Positions 38,701 to 40,408 of a stretch of 64,000 nucleotides of DNA are shown here, one piece after another. The DNA lies in assembly GCA_029931535.1 (NCBI GenBank), contig JAQPZY010001490.1, forward strand, positions 1,650,501 through 1,714,500. Reading direction: 5' to 3'. Each line of letters starts with the position of its first letter. Within the stretch, counting starts at the first letter, position 1. Source of the stretch: Margaritifera margaritifera. Its lineage: Eukaryota > Mollusca > Bivalvia > Unionida > Margaritiferidae. The translations under genes were made by a program, and so were the position numbers. Below the pieces are notes generated by a model that saw only the letters and a program-made list of their open reading frames with translations, was not told the origin of the DNA and made no database searches.

Positions 38701-40408
38701 TCATTAAATTTTCAGCTTTTAACAAGAAGTCATATATTTTGTTCAATTTTCTTTCCAAACAACATTCTCAGTACACTATAAATAAAAAATATTCAACGAA
38801 ATTTCGATCAATGAAAACGTCACTAATACCTACTGGTGGCAATGCTTAAAAAATAAATGCCAATTAACTAAGTTTTGTCAAGTGAAATTTGTGTTCTAGT
38901 TCTATGTTTTAATTCGGTTTCAGTGTAATCATCATAAATGCTATACGCCCTCTTGTATTCAAACATGAAAAATATAATTCAACCAACCCAACTATCGCCG
39001 CGAGAGTTTCCGTGAGAACCTAATTAAGTGCCGACCTTTTTTATTTTTTAATCTCTGACTTGCGGAAGTATTTGTTGTGTTGTTACACTCAATTAATAGC
39101 ACACATGCTTTGTATTATCATGTTAATTACATCTTTTTTATCAAATCAAAGAAAGGGGTGTGGAATAACAGAAAAATTAAAAGGTGTGCAAATCTTGCCT
39201 GCGTAAGAGCAAGTGGTCATGGCCGTGTGTCAGGTCAACTCATTTCAATTGATCAATCGAACACTGTTATAAATATTATTATGTAAATAATATAATTAAA
39301 CTACCTTGTATTAGCCTACTCATTCACAAATGTGATCAAAGATATAAGGCAACCAAGCCAAATACTTGTTGAATAAAAAGCTTTGTTTTACAGATACAGT
39401 TCATTACGGAGAAGCGAGTTCCAGAGTTTGTATTGAACTTAAAATTTCTAACTTGCTACTCAGGGATTTCTTCAAGGATGAGACAAAGTTTCACTGTTAC
39501 TTGATAAGAAATCATGGCATCCATATTTTATTAATAGAACAATAAATAAATCGAGTTTCGACGTTTACGGTTGTTTCACGAAATAAATGTCCCTAGTTTT
39601 TGAAAAAAAAGGAATCGTTTAGTTGTGAATCGACAATAACAAAAAGCAGTGATGTAGTACACAATGTTTTCGCGTACACGTGTTGTTGAAACCGCATGGA
39701 CAAATATTGTTAACTATCTTTCAGAGGTTCGGTAACTTGAAAATAAAGGTAATTTATACAGAAAAGCAAACAACTACATTAGAAAAAGCTCTTTATTGAC
39801 AATTATTCCCAATGTAATTATTAAACGAGTATTCAGCCATTAAACAGCCCCGTTACCCACACCCCACTGCGTTTTTTATCGATGTCCCTTGGGGATGGCA
39901 TCCCCTTCCTAATATTTTTGAGGTCCCTCGGTAACTCGCATCCTCACTTATAGTGCTGTCTATGTTTTTGGACCCCGTTGTGTGCGAGTTATCGAGGGAG
40001 CGGTGTATTGTGCACAACCACTTAAGTTGAGTTTGATTGATCGCACTGAAATTTGCTTGTCAAAATGATAATGCCTAAAGATGAACTTATTACAGTTGTA
40101 TAGTGTTATAATAATAAAGAACTATTTGTGGAGGTATCTGCGTCTATCTAGTTTCTACAATTTGTCATTGCAGATGGAATGAGGTAGTCAACAACATCAC
40201 AAATAGTGCACAACGGATTCGCCTTTTCAGTCGATTCGACTCACAAAAGCCTGGCGAACTCAATGACGATGCAGTATAGAATTTTCCGATTTATTCTTGC
40301 AGATGGGTTGAAGTCATCAACAGTGCTACAAACAGTGCAAGAAGGATTAGGCTTTTCAGTCGTATGGACTCACAAATGCAAGGAGAGAAATACGATGAAA
40401 CCTTATGA
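729..40408 (+). CDS. FARP1: FARP1/FARP2 (CDEP) orthologue, 3' half: DH - PH1 - PH2, 14 exons, 5'-partial
   Basis: FARP proteins are Rho-family guanine nucleotide exchange factors with the order FERM, DH, PH1, PH2. They act at the membrane in plexin/semaphorin and adhesion signalling. Exons called here: 729-859, 2515-2599, 3097-3283, 6209-6259, 6830-6888, 8649-8720, 13539-13607, 16414-16503, 18649-18734, 20047-20156, 26178-26329, 27077-27184, 32093-32244, then 40174-40279 or 40303-40408. All introns are GT-AG and all phases agree, giving 485 residues plus stop (1458 nt). Diagnostic strings are [18 protein letters not shown] and [19 protein letters not shown] (DH), [19 protein letters not shown] (PH1), [18 protein letters not shown] (linker) and [19 protein letters not shown] with [15 protein letters not shown] (PH2). 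These are close to what I know of vertebrate FARP1/2. The start codon, FERM domain and N-terminal DH helix are upstream of the window. The linker between the PH domains looks shorter than in vertebrates. I cannot choose between FARP1 and FARP2; a single invertebrate orthologue is likely. Confidence 0.93.
860..1217 (+). other. FARP intronic sequence, nothing recognised
   Basis: AT-rich DNA with A and T runs near 1030-1050. A short ORF from 1079 runs into the following MITE and has no protein-like character. Confidence 0.5.
1218..1390 (-). mobile_element. Two-hairpin MITE (CCGTATATACTCGCG family), copy 1
   Basis: It begins ACCGTATATACGCGCGTATA and ends with a degraded complement (GCGAGTATAGACGATAC). 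Inside are two palindromic modules built on CAGATC..GGGTCTATG, separated by GTTCTACTGATTAGTCC. The same spacer, in either orientation, is found in five other copies in this window. Flanking TA suggests a Tc1/mariner-type origin. Confidence 0.8.
1608..1810 (-). mobile_element. Two-hairpin MITE, copy 2
   Basis: Near-complete copy: the ends are ACCGTATATATTCGCATATA and the complement CGAGTATATACGGT. The spacer is GTTCTGCTGATTAGTCC. It lies only about 220 bp from copy 1 and in the same orientation. The internal modules contain GATCTGCCGGCGCATTATG twice. Confidence 0.85.
1811..2111 (+). other. FARP intronic sequence between MITE and SINE, nothing recognised
   Basis: AT-rich, with no repeat structure or coding signal that I can support. 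Confidence 0.4.
2112..2349 (-). mobile_element. tRNA-derived SINE, family A, copy 1
   Basis: On the minus strand the element starts GGGACCCGGGGTAGCCCAGT and runs through a tRNA-like head into the conserved body GTATGTGAGAAAGCTTGCCA. It ends with a CATGTGCTGAAAATGGCGTT block and a tail rich in CAAAACCAAACC. Three further copies are at 25300, 30133 and 30526. Box B is degraded in this copy. Confidence 0.85.
2515..2599 (+). CDS. FARP1: FARP exon, DH domain ([19 protein letters not shown])
   Basis: The acceptor is TTTCCAG ending at 2514 and the donor is GTAAGA at 2600. One base completes the split Trp, then 28 codons follow and the exon ends in phase 0. The reading [13 protein letters not shown] is the conserved DH segment G-x-x-x-x-I-G-D-I. 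The window's raw ORFs miss this exon because it is short. Confidence 0.9.
2680..2795 (-). mobile_element. SINE fragment (tRNA-like box B and body)
   Basis: The complement reads GGTTTCAGGTTCAAATCCTG, which is a good box B. It continues into CTCCGGGCAAGGAACTTTGT and CCTTGGCAATAAAGAG. This is the usual order of head then body for an animal tRNA-derived SINE. The box A half is missing. Confidence 0.55.
2796..3096 (+). other. FARP intronic sequence, nothing recognised
   Basis: No repeat or coding signal supported. It ends in the pyrimidine-rich acceptor of the next exon. Confidence 0.4.
3097..3283 (+). CDS. FARP1: FARP exon, DH domain core ([15 protein letters not shown])
   Basis: The acceptor is TTTTTTCTTACAG and the donor is GTAAGG at 3284; the exon leaves one base (phase 1). 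It encodes [19 protein letters not shown] through [19 protein letters not shown]. The segment L-x-x-F-L-L-K-P-x-Q-R-L is the most conserved RhoGEF region and forms the long helix that contacts the GTPase. The family usually has Ile/Val before Q-R-L; here it is Cys. Confidence 0.94.
3284..4037 (+). repeat. FARP intron with a short tandem duplication (about 3882-3990)
   Basis: A block of roughly 55 bp containing TTCCCCATGCTTAG, GGTCAGGGAA and CGTCC is present twice in direct order. A T-run lies at about 3610-3637. Otherwise I see nothing. Confidence 0.6.
4038..5687 (+). mobile_element. pogo/Tigger-like DNA transposon relic with CENP-B-type HTH
   Basis: The left end is TA then CAGTAAAACCTGTTGATGCG. 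The right end on the complement is TA then CTGTAAAACCTGTCTTGAGA, so the ends are inverted and each is flanked by TA, as expected of Tc1/mariner-pogo elements. A transposase N-terminal remnant lies inside at 5211-5397. Within the element an approximately 185-bp block (4235-4417) is repeated at 4541-4728. The right end also carries a hairpin with GAGAGACC arms. The boundaries are inferred from the ends and the internal remnant; the rest of the transposase is gone. Confidence 0.6.
5211..5397 (+). pseudogene. pogo/Tigger transposase N-terminus (CENP-B N / HTH_psq remnant)
   Basis: After an ATG at 5211 and an A8 run that shifts the frame, the frame from 5248 reads [20 protein letters not shown], then [19 protein letters not shown], and stops at TAA 5395-5397. 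This is the pattern of the psq/CENP-B helix-turn-helix at the start of Tigger and jerky-like proteins (T-L-E-E-R-I-x-V-I-E-x-S-E-K-G, then K-T-Q-I-Q). The DDE domain is absent. It is a decayed fossil, not a host gene. Confidence 0.72.
5694..5789. repeat. (TA)n microsatellite
   Basis: About 95 bases of alternating AT interrupted once by GT near 5704. It lies directly beside the pogo-like right end. ORFs reading Ile-Tyr repeats here are artefacts. Confidence 0.97.
5790..5908. mobile_element. Two-hairpin MITE, degraded copy 3
   Basis: It contains GAGTATAACTCACATCCAAT, ACAGCATAGACCCAGGTCTG, GCACATTATGCAAAGGTAGA and a terminal TTGCACTTGGGTAAAGATTA. These correspond to one of the two modules of the complete copies. 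Confidence 0.6.
5935..6115 (-). mobile_element. tRNA-derived SINE with tRNA-Thr(TGT)-like head
   Basis: On the complement the head reads CCAGTAGGTAGAGTGTAGGA, then CTTGTAATCCAAGGGTTC and TGGGTTCCATACCCACC. This resembles box A, an anticodon loop with TGT, and box B. The body (ACTTGCCTCTGTGTGTCCTT and CACAGCTCCCATTTCC) continues away from the tRNA part. Box B has CC instead of GA and the acceptor stem does not pair, so it is not a functional tRNA. Confidence 0.7.
6209..6259 (+). CDS. FARP1: FARP exon, DH domain ([16 protein letters not shown]), 51 nt
   Basis: The acceptor is a run of about 15 T followed by CAG at 6206-6208. The donor is GTAAGT at 6260. The exon enters after one base and leaves one base. 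It encodes [15 protein letters not shown], matching the short post-helix segment of the FARP DH domain. It is small and found only by following the reading frame. Confidence 0.88.
6476..6616. repeat. 17-18 bp minisatellite (CCCTGATATAACATGGT)
   Basis: About eight direct copies of a CCTGATATAACATGGT unit, with variants ending AACATGAA, AACACGAT and AACATAAA. It lies between two short DH exons. Confidence 0.9.
6830..6888 (+). CDS. FARP1: FARP exon, end of DH domain ([19 protein letters not shown]), 59 nt
   Basis: The acceptor is CTACTTTCAG at 6820-6829 and the donor is GTAAGT at 6889. It completes a split Ser, adds 19 codons and ends in phase 0. The sequence is helical and corresponds to the last DH helix before the DH-PH1 linker. 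Confidence 0.85.
7119..7201. repeat. Direct duplication, 36-39 bp
   Basis: GGAAAGTAGAAAGTGCCTTG followed by CTCAAGGAGCCAT is present twice in succession. Confidence 0.9.
7440..8062. repeat. Degenerate tandem repeat, about 165-bp units, then 27-bp units
   Basis: Three diverged units contain TATTTCCTAAAC, TTTGATGGATTTTG, GATGAATCATTATGAAG and ATTAAGGTTTTG. From 7978 to 8062 the 27-bp unit CTTGTTGCAAATATTGGAAT is present three times. Confidence 0.75.
8063..8648 (+). other. FARP intronic sequence, nothing recognised
   Basis: AT-rich, with no supported repeat or coding content. Confidence 0.4.
8649..8720 (+). CDS. FARP1: FARP exon, DH-PH1 linker ([19 protein letters not shown])
   Basis: The acceptor is GATTGCAG and the donor is GTAAGA at 8721. 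It has 24 codons in phase 0/0. [18 protein letters not shown] matches the very conserved FARP helix that joins DH to PH1, and the exon ends HPDR just before the PH1 start. Confidence 0.92.
8793..8950. mobile_element. Two-hairpin MITE, degraded copy 4
   Basis: Matches to the family modules: AACAGCATAGATCAAG, TTGCATAATGTACTAGCAGA, GAGATCTGGATCTATGCTGT and TTGTATTTGGGTGTCCA. The ends are not clear. Confidence 0.55.
9340..9560. repeat. Interspersed repeat, copy 1 (related to 31440-31600)
   Basis: GGTAGGTTATATAGTGTTAC, CTGTCTGTACATATGTACAT and GGGGCATCCATGTTCAGTTA have close counterparts in the same order near 31460-31580. I cannot name the family. Confidence 0.55.
9721..10125. repeat. 41-bp minisatellite, about 10 units
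   Basis: The unit is AGTTTTATCCTGATTGGAAA followed by CCAAATAACATATTGTATATA. Some units have short deletions (near 9825 and 9950). It abuts the block repeat that follows. Confidence 0.95.
10157..11464. repeat. AGCTCAC block repeat R1, copy 1, with a 144-bp triplication
   Basis: It begins AGCTCACATGGCCATGAGGC and ends GAGCCAGGTGAGAATATCAG. Inside are degenerate units of about 145 bp, each with CATCCTGGCATAAAGGCCTTT, GTACAAATGATGCCAATC, ATATGGCCACCATTACTAAA and a CTTCTCAGAAACTGCTGAACA stretch. Three consecutive units (10607-11038) are almost identical and exactly 144 bp apart, so they are a recent expansion. The 134-residue minus-strand ORF over them exists because 144 is divisible by three. 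Two further copies are at 21895 and 46924. Confidence 0.85.
11539..13098 (+). mobile_element. piggyBac-like non-autonomous element (TTAA target site)
   Basis: It is flanked by TTAA at 11535-11538 and 13099-13102. The left end is CCCATTTCAGACAGGATACG and the right end on the complement is CCCTTTTCATACTGAAGCCC. TTAA duplications with ends starting CCC are diagnostic for piggyBac. The left subterminal part repeats TTTCAGACAGGATACGATTC twice. The interior holds three copies of an acidic N-terminal coding segment, but no catalytic DDD domain. Confidence 0.82.
11809..12346 (+). pseudogene. Triplicated N-terminal segment of a piggyBac-type transposase
   Basis: ATG codons at 11809, 12012 and 12215 each start a related acidic peptide with spacing of 203 bp. 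The second copy reads [20 protein letters not shown], then [16 protein letters not shown], and stops at 12183-12185. The third stops near 12346. The first runs on into the next unit in another frame, giving 99 residues. Since 203 is not a multiple of three, the copies cannot be one protein. Acidic N-termini are usual in piggyBac transposases. The source gene is not in the window. Confidence 0.6.
13103..13538 (+). other. FARP intronic sequence, nothing recognised
   Basis: No supported repeat or coding signal. It ends at the PH1 exon acceptor. Confidence 0.4.
13539..13607 (+). CDS. FARP1: FARP exon, PH1 beta1-beta2 ([19 protein letters not shown])
   Basis: The acceptor is TTCTTTTCCAG and the donor is GTACGT at 13608. 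It has 23 codons in phase 0/0. It encodes [19 protein letters not shown] followed by MFFL, the first strands of PH domain 1, with the basic loop between beta1 and beta2. Confidence 0.92.
14008..14190. repeat. Tandem repeat, about 55-bp units, three copies
   Basis: TTTACAAACCAATAGACCTA followed by TTCAACTGACCTATGCTTTG is present three times. A diverged relative lies near 15625-15700 (AACCCGTCATATTGACCTCT). Confidence 0.88.
14579..15190. repeat. Tandem repeat, 146-bp units, about four copies
   Basis: GCTTGTGAACACTCTAAAGG occurs at 14664, 14810, 14956 and (variant) 15092. Each unit also holds CTGATCAGATTTTGATCGGA, CAGTATGTAAGCTTATA and ACATCCACACATACTAATGA. Confidence 0.9.
15220..15305 (-). mobile_element. 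tRNA-like SINE head (CAT anticodon-like)
   Basis: The complement reads TGTGGTTCAGTGGCCAAGGC, ACTGGACTCATGACC and GGTATGATTTCCACC. The order of box A, a CAT loop and a decayed box B resembles a tRNA-Met-derived SINE head. Too degraded to be a gene. Confidence 0.4.
15306..16413 (+). other. FARP intronic sequence, mostly unassigned
   Basis: Apart from a decayed relative of the 14008 repeat near 15625-15700, I see no repeat or coding sequence. A minus-strand ORF of 110 codons at 15647-15979 resembles no family I know. Confidence 0.4.
16414..16503 (+). CDS. FARP1: FARP exon, PH1 beta strands ([18 protein letters not shown])
   Basis: The acceptor is TCTCTTTCAG and the donor is GTGAGT at 16504. 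It has 30 codons in phase 0/0. It encodes [10 protein letters not shown] and [11 protein letters not shown], the strand pair typical of RhoGEF-associated PH domains (F-S-D-x-L-x-Y and L-P-L-x-G). Confidence 0.92.
16763..18434. repeat. 66-bp minisatellite, about 25 units
   Basis: The unit is CCTTATTAGAAGCAGAGTAG, TGATGTGATTTATACTATAT, then TTATACTATATTTCAACAAA and TTACTT. Some units lack about 12 bp (TTTATACTATA). The left half carries GAGTAGTGATG with TTACTT. The right half carries GAGCACTGATG or GAGTACTGATG, TTACAT and ATAATATAT. So the array consists of two subfamilies. It fills most of a 2.1-kb intron and ends about 210 bp before exon 9. Confidence 0.98.
18649..18734 (+). CDS. FARP1: FARP exon, PH1 ([19 protein letters not shown])
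   Basis: The acceptor is TATCCCTACAG and the donor is GTAATG at 18735. It has 28 codons and leaves two bases. It encodes the later PH1 strands ending ILVAA, with the final Ser codon split across the intron. The 66-bp minisatellite ends about 210 bp upstream of this acceptor. Confidence 0.9.
19352..19571 (+). mobile_element. Two-hairpin MITE, copy 5
   Basis: It begins ACTGTATATACTCGCTTAAA and ends AGTGAGTACATATGG. Module 1 is CTGCACAGACCCATATCTGC / GCAGATCTGGGTCTATGCAG. The spacer is GGAATAATCAGTAGAAC. Module 2 is ACATAGACCCTGATCTGCCA / GGCAGATCAGGCTCTGTATT. The orientation is opposite to copies 1 and 2. Confidence 0.85.
19740..20040. repeat. Degenerate tandem repeat, about 35-40 bp units
   Basis: Repeats of CAGTACTGTCAGTACTTTGATA and CACAGTGCTGTTAATATTTTGG alternate seven to eight times right up to the exon acceptor at 20046. 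Confidence 0.8.
20047..20156 (+). CDS. FARP1: FARP exon, PH1 C-terminal helix and start of inter-PH linker
   Basis: The acceptor is TTTCTTTACAG and the donor is GTAAGT at 20157; the exon leaves one base. [20 protein letters not shown] is the PH1 C-terminal helix with the invariant Trp. After it comes a polar Ser/Lys-rich stretch ([16 protein letters not shown]) that begins the inter-PH linker. Confidence 0.92.
20390..21620. repeat. Degenerate tandem block repeat interrupted by a SINE
   Basis: Units of about 150 bp with AAGAGTTATGGCCCCTGAAT, ACTTTGAGTTTGATTTCCAGC and CATTCCACATCACCATTTG recur from about 20750 to 21540. A SINE sits inside at 21077-21264. The left edge has GCAGGTGCCATCTAGTAATC; the right edge is not clear. 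Confidence 0.65.
21077..21264 (+). mobile_element. tRNA-derived SINE, family B, nested in the block repeat
   Basis: CAGTGGCTCAGTGGTTAGTA is a good box A and GTGTGGGTTCGAATCCTACC is a perfect box B. The body includes CAGCTGCCTTGGTGTGTTCT and AAGCAAGGCACTTGACTC, and the tail is AAGCACCAAACCAAACCAAG. The tail resembles that of family A, so both may use the same LINE. Confidence 0.8.
21895..23303. repeat. Block repeat R1, copy 2
   Basis: It begins AGCTTACATGGTCGTAATGA and ends GTCAGCCAGGTGAGCAATCT then CACTTTGGCCTCTCGTTCAC. Nine or so diverged units of CATCCTGGCATAAAGGCCTTT type lie between. No unit has been recently amplified here, unlike copy 1. Confidence 0.8.
23451..24742. mobile_element. 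TIR element with ends CAGAGATGCTGCCAG and 6-bp CAAGAA duplications
   Basis: CAAGAA at 23445-23450 and 24743-24748 flank exact inverted ends CAGAGATGCTGCCAG (15 bp). Both edges are GC-rich in contrast to the AT-rich middle. An ATG near 23869 opens a short acidic ORF ([17 protein letters not shown]) that stops within about 45 codons. An internal hairpin pairs 24216-24264 with 24336-24379. The CAG start fits hAT-like ends, but a 6-bp duplication is short for hAT. Non-autonomous; superfamily unassigned. Confidence 0.72.
24749..25299 (+). other. FARP intronic sequence, nothing recognised
   Basis: AT-rich, without repeat or coding signals I can support. Confidence 0.4.
25300..25540 (+). mobile_element. 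tRNA-derived SINE, family A, copy 2 (best preserved)
   Basis: GGGTGGCCGAGTGGTCTAAG is an excellent box A of a Leu/Ser-type tRNA and TTGAGTTCAAGTCTTGGCTT contains box B. The body is GTGAGAAAACTTGCCAGTAG, GGTCGGTGGTTCTTCTTGGG and CATGTATAGCCTATCATGTG. The tail is CACAAAACCAAATCAAAC. Full length is about 240 bp. Confidence 0.9.
25541..26177 (+). other. FARP intronic sequence, nothing recognised
   Basis: No supported feature before the linker exon acceptor. Confidence 0.4.
26178..26329 (+). CDS. FARP1: FARP exon, inter-PH linker ([18 protein letters not shown])
   Basis: The acceptor is CACATGTAG (a TAG acceptor with a weak pyrimidine tract) and the donor is GTATAC at 26330. It completes a split Ser and adds 50 codons. 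The first half is variable and polar. The second half, [19 protein letters not shown], is the conserved FARP motif that precedes PH2. The short variable part makes this linker compact compared with vertebrates. Confidence 0.9.
26338..26461. repeat. 40-bp tandem repeat, three copies, beside a splice donor
   Basis: TCATCATTATTACTATGAAT followed by TTGCTGTCATTCATGACATG occurs three times, starting eight bases after the GT donor at 26330. Confidence 0.95.
26970..27060. repeat. 38-bp direct duplication upstream of exon 12
   Basis: GTAAGATCTGTTTTATCTTT followed by TACACTGTATTTGATGT is present twice, the second copy with ATACTGTGTTTGATGT. Confidence 0.85.
27077..27184 (+). CDS. FARP1: FARP exon, PH2 beta1-beta3 ([19 protein letters not shown])
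   Basis: The acceptor is CATATTTTACAG and the donor is GTAAAT at 27185. It has 36 codons in phase 0/0. It encodes the start of PH domain 2, [20 protein letters not shown], then [13 protein letters not shown]. This is the best-conserved stretch of the protein. Confidence 0.95.
27215..28165 (-). mobile_element. Non-LTR retrotransposon (LINE) 3' end, decayed, with duplicated 3' UTR
   Basis: On the minus strand the sequence encodes pieces of the extreme C-terminus of a LINE polyprotein. In one frame it reads [20 protein letters not shown]. After a +1 shift it reads [20 protein letters not shown], then [13 protein letters not shown] and a stop (complement of 27818-27820). The L-P-N-x-L-R-x-x-P-x-F-K-x-F and final Cys-x3-Cys pattern is typical of CR1/Jockey/L2-like LINEs. 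A 3' UTR follows with AATAAA near 27540. A second related tail with AATAAA is at about 27240. The frame is broken and the element is dead. Confidence 0.68.
28208..29330. repeat. AGCTC block repeat R2, copy 1
   Basis: It begins AGCTCTACTGTTCATAGACC and ends CAGTCCCTTCAAGGGACTCT. Units of about 150 bp contain GATGTCTAGTTGGTCCTAAA, TGAAAATGGTGCCAATCTGA, ATCCAATATGGCCACCACAG and CATGGGGTTTTCACTAAAAG. Structurally it resembles R1 but its sequence is different. Confidence 0.82.
30133..30391 (+). mobile_element. tRNA-derived SINE, family A, copy 3 (nested in R2)
   Basis: Head GGGTGTCTGAGTCGTCGAAA with box B GGGTTCAAGTCTCAGGCTCG. The body GAAAGCTTGCCAGTAGCTTC and tail CACAACCACAAAACCCC match the 25300 copy. 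Confidence 0.88.
30526..30712 (+). mobile_element. tRNA-derived SINE, family A, copy 4 (truncated, nested in R2)
   Basis: The head is decayed (GGGTTGCTGTATGATCTACG). The body is clear: GTATGTGAGGAAGCTTGCAG, GGTTGGTGGTTCTTCCTGGG and CATGTATAGCCTATCATGTG. It lacks the middle of box B. Confidence 0.82.
31440..31640. repeat. Interspersed repeat, copy 2 (related to 9340-9560)
   Basis: GGTAGGTCATATAGAGTTAT, CATCTGTCTCTCTGTTACAC and GGAGCATCTGTGTTGCACGA correspond in order to the 9340 copy. Confidence 0.5.
32093..32244 (+). CDS. FARP1: FARP exon, PH2 beta4-beta7 ([18 protein letters not shown]...TFER)
   Basis: The acceptor is TCTCTTTTCCAG and the donor is GTATTA at 32245. It has 50 codons and leaves two bases (AG) of an Arg. 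It encodes [15 protein letters not shown], then [20 protein letters not shown] and EYTFER. The AG must join an exon that starts with A, and both downstream terminal exons do. The following intron is 7.9 kb, with three TIR elements and a MITE in it. Confidence 0.94.
32325..32945. repeat. Tandem repeat, about 115-125 bp units (CCATCTACAGTTACCAAACTTTG)
   Basis: Four diverged units with CCATCTACAGTTACCAAACT, GTGGCTTGCACTTG and AAGGTCAAGGTCACTGTGACTG. A solo unit occurs at 44815-44950. It begins about 80 bp after the exon 13 donor. Confidence 0.82.
32946..34296 (+). other. FARP last intron, unassigned stretch
   Basis: No gene or clear repeat boundary. Between 33120 and 33310 phrases such as TTTTGAATGAGTTCCA recur, suggesting an old tandem structure, but I cannot define it. 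Confidence 0.4.
34297..34492. repeat. 18-bp minisatellite, left part (ACTTGATATACATATTAG)
   Basis: Ten to eleven units of ACTTGATATACATATTAG or ACTTGATATACAGATTGG. Because 18 is divisible by three, both strands read as open six-residue repeats; this is not a gene. The right part of the same array is at 35850-36118. Confidence 0.95.
34499..35843 (+). mobile_element. TIR element carrying a solo BED-like zinc-finger ORF, inserted in the minisatellite
   Basis: The ends are CATACTTGCCATA and, on the complement, CATACATGCCATA (12 of 13). Both are flanked by TTTATA (34493-34498 and 35844-35849). A looser inward match (TTTTGGACTC against TTTTGGAGACTC) extends the symmetry. It contains a 56-bp direct duplication at 34998-35105 and one ORF at 35201-35557. 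The total is 1345 bp. No complete transposase. A hAT-like origin is suggested by the ORF, although the 6-bp duplication is shorter than the hAT norm. Confidence 0.68.
35201..35557 (+). pseudogene. BED-like zinc-finger protein, N-terminal fragment of a hAT-type transposase
   Basis: 118 residues with a basic start ([19 protein letters not shown]). Next comes a zinc-finger core with Cys38, Cys41, His58 and His64 (C-x2-C ... H-x5-H), with [12 protein letters not shown] around the histidines. A conserved [20 protein letters not shown] segment follows. This order is that of the first 120 residues of hAT-derived ZBED/ZMYM6-like proteins. The stop at 35555-35557 removes the whole catalytic and dimerisation region. 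It may be simply truncated, or a DNA-binding-only product, since the frame is fully open. Confidence 0.7.
35850..36118. repeat. 18-bp minisatellite, right part
   Basis: About fourteen units of ACTTGATATACATATTAG with more variants than the left part (AATAGACTTTATATACAT). The array ends exactly at the TA that flanks the next transposon. Confidence 0.93.
36121..37873. mobile_element. TA-flanked TIR element with iterated AAGTCTTGGGACAC motifs
   Basis: The ends CCGTAATCACGGTAAGTCTT and the complement of AAGACTTACCGTGATTACGG are perfect inverted repeats for at least 27 bp. TA is present at 36119-36120 and 37874-37875. The motif AAGTCTTGGGACAC recurs in the left end near 36133, 36150 and 36246 with a variant AAAGTTGGGACAC at 36205. 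In the right end, direct-orientation variants lie near 37770 (AAGTTTTGGGACAC) and 37811 (AAGTCTTGGGATAAG). No transposase ORF. This looks like a Tc1/mariner-type non-autonomous element with several transposase-binding sites per end. Confidence 0.78.
37903..38094 (+). mobile_element. Two-hairpin MITE, copy 6
   Basis: It begins ACCGCATATACTCACATATA and ends ACGCGAGTATGTATGGT. The module CTGCATAGACCCAGATCTGG is directly followed by its complement, then the spacer GGACTAATCAGTAGAAC and a second module around CCTGATCTGCCGGTGCATTA. Its left edge lies 29 bases from the right end of the preceding element. Confidence 0.87.
38475..40005. mobile_element. pogo/Tigger-like TIR element (CACCGCTCCCTCGATAACTC)
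   Basis: Both ends carry CACCGCTCCCTCGATAACTC in inverted orientation (20 bp exact) and are flanked by TA. Inside each end a second weaker match is present (CTTATAATGCTG against CTTATAGTGCTG, and a second GGTCCCTCGGTAACTCGCA near 39920). The interior has no transposase ORF. The right end is 168 bp from the terminal-exon acceptor. The family guess rests on the TA target and the CCCTCG-type end. Confidence 0.75.
40174..40279 (+). CDS. FARP1: FARP terminal coding exon A (alternative 3' end)
   Basis: The acceptor is TTTGTCATTGCAG at 40161-40173. Joined to the AG left by the exon ending at 32244, it reads Arg then [20 protein letters not shown] and a tail ending DDAV, stop TAG at 40277-40279. That is 34 residues after the Arg. 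The Trp is the invariant PH-domain Trp in the C-terminal helix of PH2. The TAG is followed after only 23 bases by the acceptor of a second copy of the same exon, so use of this copy excludes the other. Assignment as the last coding exon is strong; relative use is unknown. Confidence 0.9.
40303..40408 (+). CDS. FARP1: FARP terminal coding exon B, tandem duplicate of exon A
   Basis: The acceptor is GATTTATTCTTGCAG ending at 40302. It has the same entry phase as exon A: AG plus A gives Arg, then [20 protein letters not shown] and a tail ending DETL, stop TGA at 40406-40408. It also has 34 residues, and I count 21 of 34 identical to exon A. The offset between the two acceptors is 129 bases. Both copies keep an open frame, the PH2 Trp, an acceptor and a stop, which argues that both are used. 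Confidence 0.88.
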
